From the NCBI RefSeq assembly GCF_001708445.1, contig NZ_CP015637.1:4217001-4281000 (forward strand): a stretch of 64,000 nucleotides of DNA, in the 5' to 3' direction. Position 1 is the first letter of the stretch; each line of letters opens with the position of its first letter. The notes under the pieces are model-generated. The model saw only the letters and a program-made list of their open reading frames with translations, was not told the DNA's origin and made no database searches. The position numbers were made by a program, and so were the translations under genes. Shown one piece after another: positions 59,203 to 64,000 of the stretch. The DNA is from Pseudomonas fluorescens (GTDB taxonomy: Bacteria > Pseudomonadota > Gammaproteobacteria > Pseudomonadales > Pseudomonadaceae).

Positions 59203-60360
59203 ATGCACAACAGTGAAGGCGTAGTCAGTGCCATGTCCCAGGCGATCGATGCCAGGCAGGCCGCCGAGGAATTGGCCGAGCAACTGCTGCATCCATACCT
59301 GGGCTTCGTGCTGTTTTTCTGCTCAGCCTCCTACGATCTACAGGCCCTGGGCCAGGCCCTGCAACAGTGCTTCGGCAGCGTACGGGTGGTGGGCTGTACC
59401 AGTGCCGGCGAGATCACGCCTGAAGGCTATGGCCGTAATTGCGTCACGGCAATGGGCTTTAACCACGCGCACTTTTCCATCGCCACCGAATTGATCGACC
59501 AGGTGGAACACTTCAGCCTGATCGACGCCCAGCAGATGGTCGAACGTCTCGTGGGCGGCTGTCGCAGCAACACCCTGGCGCCGATCAAGGGCAATACCTT
59601 CGCCCTGACCTTGCTCGATGGTTTGTCCAGTCGTGAAGAAATGGTGCTCGCCGCCCTCAGTGCCGCGCTTGGCGACATTCCGCACTTCGGCGGTTCGGCC
59701 GGTGACGACAACTTCCTCACCCACACTCACGTGTACTTCAACGGCGCCTTCCACAGCGGTGCGGCGGTGGTGGTGCTGGTCAATACCTGGTTGGATTTCG
59801 AGGTCTTCACCACTCACCACATTCTGCCGCGCAGCGAAAAGCTGGTGGTGACCGGCGCCGACAGCCCGTCGCGCCGGGTCTTTGAACTCAACGCCGAACC
59901 CGCCGCCGAAGAATACGCGCGGCATATCGGCGTGGCCGTGGCTGACCTTGACCACCGTATCTTCGCCGCCCACCCGCTGGCGGTGCGTATCCATGACCAG
60001 TACTACGTGCGGGCGATCCAGCAGGTGCATGACGACCTGAGCCTGAGTTTCTACTGTGCGGTGGAAAACGGCATCGTGCTCACCGTGATGAAGCCGGGGC
60101 CGATCCTGCCGAACCTGGAAAACCTGTTCGACGGCCTGCAATCGCGTCTTGGCGACTTGCTGCTGACCATTGGTTGCGACTGCTTCCTGCGGCGCCTGGA
60201 GCTGGAAGACAGCGACAACCTCGAACAAATCGGCTGCTTTCTGCGTGACCATCGGGTGATGGGGTTCAACACCTACGGAGAACAGTTCAATGGCATGCAT
60301 ATCAACCAAACCTTCACCGGCGTCGCCATTGCCCGAGGTCGAGCTCCTGGATCGCACTGA
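59203..60360 (+). CDS. FIST-domain signal transduction protein
   Basis: A 385-residue soluble sensory protein with FIST N (about residues 25-220: FVLFFCSASYD, VVGCTSAGEITPEGYG, FGGSAGDDNF) and FIST C domains (about 225-365: MGFNTYGEQFNGMHINQTF). FIST domains are thought to bind small ligands. The gene overlaps the following hybrid kinase by 71 bp, and the pair corresponds to the PA1975-PA1976 (ercS') arrangement in P. aeruginosa's ethanol-oxidation regulon. AGGGGG precedes the ATG. Confidence 0.88.
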   Translation: MHNSEGVVSAMSQAIDARQAAEELAEQLLHPYLGFVLFFCSASYDLQALGQALQQCFGSVRVVGCTSAGEITPEGYGRNCVTAMGFNHAHFSIATELIDQVEHFSLIDAQQMVERLVGGCRSNTLAPIKGNTFALTLLDGLSSREEMVLAALSAALGDIPHFGGSAGDDNFLTHTHVYFNGAFHSGAAVVVLVNTWLDFEVFTTHHILPRSEKLVVTGADSPSRRVFELNAEPAAEEYARHIGVAVADLDHRIFAAHPLAVRIHDQYYVRAIQQVHDDLSLSFYCAVENGIVLTVMKPGPILPNLENLFDGLQSRLGDLLLTIGCDCFLRRLELEDSDNLEQIGCFLRDHRVMGFNTYGEQFNGMHINQTFTGVAIARGRAPGSH

Positions 60361-62254
60361 ACTGTTGGCCGAGGTGGCGCGACTGCGCCAGGACAACCAC
60401 AAGCTGGCGCGGATCAATGCGGCGTTGATCGAGCGTATCGAGTCCGGCGTGACCCAGGGCAATGACCCGTACACCACCTTCCAGCATTCGGTGGTGCTGG
60501 CCGAACAAGTGCGCGAGCGCACCGACGCACTCAACCAGGCGATGGCCGAACTGCGCGCCAGCAACCATTTGTTGATCAACGCCCGGCTGCGCGCCGAAAC
60601 GCTGCGGCGGGAACAGGCCGCCGCGCAAAAAGCCCAGGAAAGCGAGCGCTGGATTCGCCTGATCACCGACCATGTGCCGGCCCTGATCGGCTACCTGAAT
60701 GCCGACCTGGTGTATGAGTTCACCAACAAAGTCTACGAAGAATGGTACTGCTGGCCACGGGGCATGATGCTCGGGCAGAGCCTGCGCGAAGTGCACAGTG
60801 AACAGCACTGCCAGCGCCTGGATGCGTATGTCGCTCGCGCGCTGGCGGGGGAGAGCGTGACCTTCGAATTCGCCGAAACCAATATCAAGAACCAGGAGCG
60901 CTACATGCTGCGCTCCTACGTGCCCAACCGCCTGGCCAATGGCGAAGTGGTGGGGATTTTCGTGCTGATCCGCGACATCACCGAACGCCGCCGCACCGCC
61001 GAAGCCTTGCATCAGGCTTACCTGCATCTGGAGCAGCGCGTCGCCCAGCGCACCTCGGAGCTGACCTCGCTCAACGACCAACTGCTGCGCGAGATCGACG
61101 AGCGCCGCCGGGTGGAGTCACGCCTGCGTGAAGCCAAGCTGGAGGCGGAACAGGCCAACCTGTCGAAAACCAAATTCCTCGCCGCCGTCAGCCACGACCT
61201 GCTGCAACCGCTGAACGCCGCGCGGCTGTTCACCGGTGCCTTGCTCGAACGCCGCGAGCCCCAGGCCAATGAAACCCTGGTGCGCAACGTGAGCAATTCC
61301 CTGGAAGACGTGGAAAACCTGCTGGGTACCCTGGTGGATATCTCCAAGCTGGACGCCGGGGTGATCAAGGCCGATATCGCCCCCTTTGCCTTGAGCGAGT
61401 TGCTCGACAACCTGGCTGTGGAATACACCGAACTGGCCCGCAGCGAAGGTTTGGCGTTGCACTTTATCGGCTGTTCGGCGCTGGTGCGCAGCGATATCCA
61501 GCTGCTTGCGCGTATCCTGCGCAACCTGTTGAGCAATGCGATTCGCTACACCTATCAGGGGCGCATCGTGCTCGGTTGCCGGCGTCAGCACCAGCGTTTG
61601 TCGATCCAGGTGTGGGACAGCGGCATGGGCATTGCCGAGGAGCGCCTGGAGGAGATTTTCCAGGAGTTCAAGCGCGGTGATGTGCAGCGGCGCGATCAGG
61701 ACCGCGGGTTGGGCCTGGGGCTGGCGATCGTGGAGAAGATCGCCGGGATACTCGGCCATCGCATCACCGTCAAATCATGGCCGGGCAAGGGCTCGATGTT
61801 CTCGGTGGAGGTGCCGTTAAGCGCCACTGCTCCGCGTTCATTGCCCATGCCGGCGATGACCGAGCCGATGCTCGAACGCCTGCAAGGCGCGCGGGTGTGG
61901 GTGCTGGATAACGACGCAGCCATTTGCGCGGGCATGCGCACCTTGCTCGAAGGCTGGGGGTGCAGCGTGATCACCGCACTGTCGGAGCAGGACCTGGCGC
62001 GCCAGGTGGACAACTACCATGCCGAGGCGGACCTGTTGATCGCCGACTACCACCTGGACGATGAGCAGAACGGTGTCGACGCCGTGGCACGCATCAACGC
62101 CCGGCGCGCCAGCCCGATCCCGGCGATGATGATCACCGCCAACTACAACAACGAGCTGAAGCTACAGATCCGCGAACTGGGGCACACCTTGATGCATAAG
62201 CCAGTGCGGCCGATGAAGCTCAAGACTGCCATGAGCCACCTGCTCGGCAAGTGA
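60290..62254 (+). CDS. Hybrid PAS sensor histidine kinase, ErcS'-like
   Basis: A 654-residue cytoplasmic sensor without transmembrane helices. An N-terminal coiled coil (about 25-110) leads to a PAS domain (WIRLITDHVPALIGYLNADL through RDITERRRTAEAL), a second coiled coil, HisKA (LAAVSHDLLQPLNAARLFTG), HATPase (NLLSNAIRYT, RGLGLGLAIVEKI) and a C-terminal receiver (VWVLDNDAAICAGM, LLIADYHLDD). The H-box SHDLLQPL is of the HPK type common in ErcS. The ATG at 60290 lies inside the FIST gene; no better start was found downstream. It probably feeds the AgmR/ErbR regulator. Confidence 0.9.
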   Translation: MACISTKPSPASPLPEVELLDRTELLAEVARLRQDNHKLARINAALIERIESGVTQGNDPYTTFQHSVVLAEQVRERTDALNQAMAELRASNHLLINARLRAETLRREQAAAQKAQESERWIRLITDHVPALIGYLNADLVYEFTNKVYEEWYCWPRGMMLGQSLREVHSEQHCQRLDAYVARALAGESVTFEFAETNIKNQERYMLRSYVPNRLANGEVVGIFVLIRDITERRRTAEALHQAYLHLEQRVAQRTSELTSLNDQLLREIDERRRVESRLREAKLEAEQANLSKTKFLAAVSHDLLQPLNAARLFTGALLERREPQANETLVRNVSNSLEDVENLLGTLVDISKLDAGVIKADIAPFALSELLDNLAVEYTELARSEGLALHFIGCSALVRSDIQLLARILRNLLSNAIRYTYQGRIVLGCRRQHQRLSIQVWDSGMGIAEERLEEIFQEFKRGDVQRRDQDRGLGLGLAIVEKIAGILGHRITVKSWPGKGSMFSVEVPLSATAPRSLPMPAMTEPMLERLQGARVWVLDNDAAICAGMRTLLEGWGCSVITALSEQDLARQVDNYHAEADLLIADYHLDDEQNGVDAVARINARRASPIPAMMITANYNNELKLQIRELGHTLMHKPVRPMKLKTAMSHLLGK

Positions 62255-62286
62255 ACCCCGAAACCCCATCAAATGCAGATCAACCT

Positions 62287-62373
62287 GTGGGAGGGGGCTT
62301 GCCCCCGATAGCGGTGTGTCAGTCAACTTTTATGTCACTGACCCACTGCCATCGGGGGCAAGCCCCCTCCCAC
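62287..62373. repeat. REP pair (REPIN), GGGGGCTTGCCCCC type
   Basis: GTGGGAGGGGGCTTGCCCCC and its inverted copy enclose a spacer with GTCAGTCAAC, as in the pair at 31219. It separates the convergent kinase and response regulator genes. Confidence 0.88.
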
Positions 62374-62399
62374 CTTTGATTGGTGTTGTGTCAGGAAAC

Positions 62400-63065
62400 T
62401 CAGCGGCGCAGGTACGAGCCGAAATCTATATCTCCGGCACTGAGTATCGCCTGCACCCGGTTGTGCACATTCAATTTACGCAGGATCGCCGACACGTGGG
62501 CCTTCACGGTGGTCTCGGCAATTTCCAGGGTGTAGGCAATCTGTTTGTTCGACTCACCCTTGGTCATGCGTTCCAGGACCAGCAACTGCTTGCGGGTCAA
62601 TGCCTGCAGTAGTTCGGGGGCGAAGCCGGGGTTTTCGTTGAGGCGGCGGTGGGTACCGGTTTTCTGGGTGCGGATGATGTCCGGCGGCAGGTACACGTTG
62701 CCGTTGAGAATCTGCTGGATCGCCTCGGTCATCTGCTGGCGTGGCGAGGACTTGGTGATAAAACCAACGGCACCGTAGGTGATGGCTTGCAGCACGATCT
62801 GCTTGTCCTGCTCGGCCGACACGATCACCACCGGAATGGTCGGCGACTCGTTGCGCAGGTTGATCAGGCCATTGAGGCCGTGCATGCCGGGCATGTTCAG
62901 GTCGAGCAGGATCAGGTCCAGGTCGTCGTGTTCCTGGGTCAGCGCCAGGGCACTGTCCAGGTCGGCGGTCTCCATCACTTCGCTGCCGGGGAAACCGTCG
63001 CTGATGACGTTATGGATCGCTTCGCGAAACAGCGGGTGATCATCGGCAATCAGGATTTTGTACAT
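62400..63065 (-). CDS. agmR: LuxR/NarL-type response regulator, AgmR/ErbR-like
   Basis: A 221-residue regulator. The receiver has [10 protein letters not shown] and the phospho-Asp in [13 protein letters not shown]; the output is a LuxR-type HTH ([45 protein letters not shown]). AgmR/ErbR regulators activate PQQ-dependent alcohol oxidation genes in pseudomonads. It is convergent with the hybrid kinase and followed by the CXXCW gene upstream on the same strand. Confidence 0.9.
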   Translation of the reverse strand: MYKILIADDHPLFREAIHNVISDGFPGSEVMETADLDSALALTQEHDDLDLILLDLNMPGMHGLNGLINLRNESPTIPVVIVSAEQDKQIVLQAITYGAVGFITKSSPRQQMTEAIQQILNGNVYLPPDIIRTQKTGTHRRLNENPGFAPELLQALTRKQLLVLERMTKGESNKQIAYTLEIAETTVKAHVSAILRKLNVHNRVQAILSAGDIDFGSYLRR

Positions 63066-63089
63066 GGCCGTTCACCTTTCTTATTGTGG

Positions 63090-63629
63090 TTATTCAAATG
63101 GCTCGGGTTGCGCAACCGACACCGGCAGCTTCGCCGCTTCCCAGGCATCCAGGCCATCGCGATACCAGTACACAGAGGTATAGCCCAGGTTGGCGGCACG
63201 TTTTACCGCGTTCCAACTCAACCAGCAATCGGAGCGGCAATAGAAGACCAGCGGTCGTGTCGGGTCGCCGCCGCTGTAGGTGTACAGGTGGCGCACGAAG
63301 TAGCTTTGCCATTCCGGCGTGAGGTCGCCATCGCCGGTATTGGCCAGCCAGTGGCTGCCGGGCAGGTTGGCGTGAGGCTGGTCTTCGATGAAGCGACCTT
63401 GCAGCCATTGACGGCGATACACGTCGATCAGAACCGGTGCCGGGGTCTGCGCCAGCAGGGCTTGCAGGGCCGGGGTGTCGATGATCGTGGCGCCCGGCAA
63501 GTGATCGGGCGTGGGGCTGCGGTACAGGCTGATGCGGTAGCCGTCGGCGGAAAACAGTGGGGTGTCGGCATGCGCGTAAGCGATGAACAGACACAGCAGT
63601 GCCAACAGAGGCAGTCGGGCAGGCAGCAT
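63090..63629 (-). CDS. PQQ-dependent catabolism-associated CXXCW motif protein
   Basis: A 179-residue exported rhodanese-like protein. The signal peptide ends near AYAHA. The motif FYCRSDCWLSWNAVKRAANLGY is the Cys-Cys-Trp signature of a family found only with PQQ-dependent dehydrogenase clusters. A periplasmic redox or sulfur role is inferred for the family. It precedes agmR by 24 bp on the same strand, so the two may be cotranscribed. Confidence 0.88.
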   Translation of the reverse strand: MLPARLPLLALLCLFIAYAHADTPLFSADGYRISLYRSPTPDHLPGATIIDTPALQALLAQTPAPVLIDVYRRQWLQGRFIEDQPHANLPGSHWLANTGDGDLTPEWQSYFVRHLYTYSGGDPTRPLVFYCRSDCWLSWNAVKRAANLGYTSVYWYRDGLDAWEAAKLPVSVAQPEPFE

Positions 63630-63711
63630 GGCGGGGCAATCCTTATCGTTATGCGGCCATTACACGTGAGTCCCGAGCCCTTGGGAATGCGACGATAGAC
63701 AGGAAAACCAG

Positions 63712-63724
63712 TACTAAAGTAGTA
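63712..63724. promoter_or_regulatory. Inverted repeat TACTA-AAG-TAGTA upstream of the CXXCW gene
   Basis: A perfect 5-3-5 inverted repeat, 83 bp upstream of the CXXCW gene start and 13 bp after the ABC permease stop. It is followed by GTTTT on the plus strand, like the site at 53630-53642. It is a candidate AgmR/ErbR-type binding site. Confidence 0.5.
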
Positions 63725-63737
63725 GTTTTTGCCAGCC

Positions 63738-64000
63738 TCAGCCCTTTTTGCGCAACGCCGCATGCTGAGGGTTGAAGGTCAGTACCGCCAACACCGCGAA
63801 CAGCACGGTCAAGCCCAGGCACACCGCCAGGGCCAGGCCGGCGAAGCGTTCATACAGGGCAAAGCGCACCAGCTCCACGGCGTGGGTAAACGGGTTGATC
63901 GCGCACAACCAGTACAGCCATTCACTGGAGTCGCGCATCTTCCACAGCGGGTACAGCGCCGATGACAGGAAAAACAGCGGGAAGATCACGAAATTCATCA
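63738..64000 (-). CDS. ABC-2 type transporter permease, C-terminal part (cut by window edge)
   Basis: The last 87 or so residues of a membrane permease. The segment NFVIFPLFFLSSALYPLWKM, then NPFTHAVELVRFALYERFAG, is typical of ABC-2 permeases (drug/polysaccharide exporter type) that accompany PQQ-dependent alcohol oxidation genes. The upstream part lies outside the window, so the true start is not visible. Confidence 0.8.
   Translation of the reverse strand, partial: MNFVIFPLFFLSSALYPLWKMRDSSEWLYWLCAINPFTHAVELVRFALYERFAGLALAVCLGLTVLFAVLAVLTFNPQHAALRKKG

Noticed and set aside
63090..63629. Two overlapping frames covering the CXXCW gene (63090-63629 and 63094-63639)
   Set aside because: Only the first encodes a signal peptide and the Cys-Cys-Trp motif; the second is its shadow.

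Overview
The window is about 64 kb of a high-GC gammaproteobacterial chromosome and reads as a Pseudomonas of the P. fluorescens group. The evidence is the tig-clpP-clpX-lon-hupB-ppiD block followed by an Arg-His-Leu-His tRNA operon and folD, the bkd operon with a divergent bkdR, the PQQ/alcohol-oxidation regulatory genes, and the abundant GTGGGAGGGGGCTTG-type REP elements. There is no sign of a prophage, plasmid, CRISPR array or integrative element. The only transposase-like gene is a REP-associated tyrosine transposase.

Layout. 0-1.3 kb: an MFS transporter. 1.3-9.9 kb (minus strand): the proteostasis block tig, clpP, clpX, lon, hupB, ppiD, with a tRNA-like folded element in the hupB 3' region. 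10.2-10.9 kb: four tRNAs with their promoter and two near-identical hairpins. 11.0-13.3 kb: folD, a possible small RNA and pbpG. 13.4-23.0 kb: a metal/redox locus with a Cys-rich DUF2946 protein, a TonB-dependent receptor, a two-component system, and an apparent operon of a PepSY protein, a DUF2271 protein carrying an ApbE-type flavinylation motif, a PepSY/flavodoxin/NADPH-reductase fusion, ApbE and a VIT/CCC1-family transporter. 23.0-24.5 kb: a C39-peptidase-like lipoprotein lacking its catalytic residues, a 53-aa membrane protein and a lipoprotein. 24.7-30.5 kb: a tripartite RND efflux system. 30.5-31.3 kb: a RAYT gene flanked by REP pairs.

31.3-39.7 kb: reductive pyrimidine catabolism. It comprises an NCS1 permease, beta-ureidopropionase, dihydropyrimidinase, PreT, PreA and a RutR-like TetR regulator. 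The beta-ureidopropionase gene carries a one-base frameshift in a five-G run. 39.8-43.0 kb: a GNAT enzyme, copC-copD and an OprD-family porin. 43.4-46.6 kb: ornithine cyclodeaminase, a CtlX-type citrulline hydrolase and a double GNAT protein. 46.7-53.6 kb: ilvE plus the branched-chain keto acid dehydrogenase operon and bkdR, which together make a branched-chain amino acid catabolic block. 53.8-55.4 kb: a chemoreceptor. 55.4-57.7 kb: a persulfide-response cluster (Blh-like dioxygenase, BigR-like repressor, a 39-aa ORF and a TauE/SafE exporter). 57.9-64.0 kb: the edge of the PQQ-linked alcohol oxidation region, with a porin, a FIST sensor, a hybrid histidine kinase, an AgmR/ErbR-type regulator, a CXXCW protein and a truncated ABC permease.

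The strongest leads are the predicted flavinylated periplasmic redox module with its nested palindromic operator candidate, the pydC frameshift, the tRNA-like RNA after hupB, a REP sub-variant with a shared 16-nt insertion, and a 13-bp inverted repeat shared between the chemoreceptor promoter and the PQQ locus.
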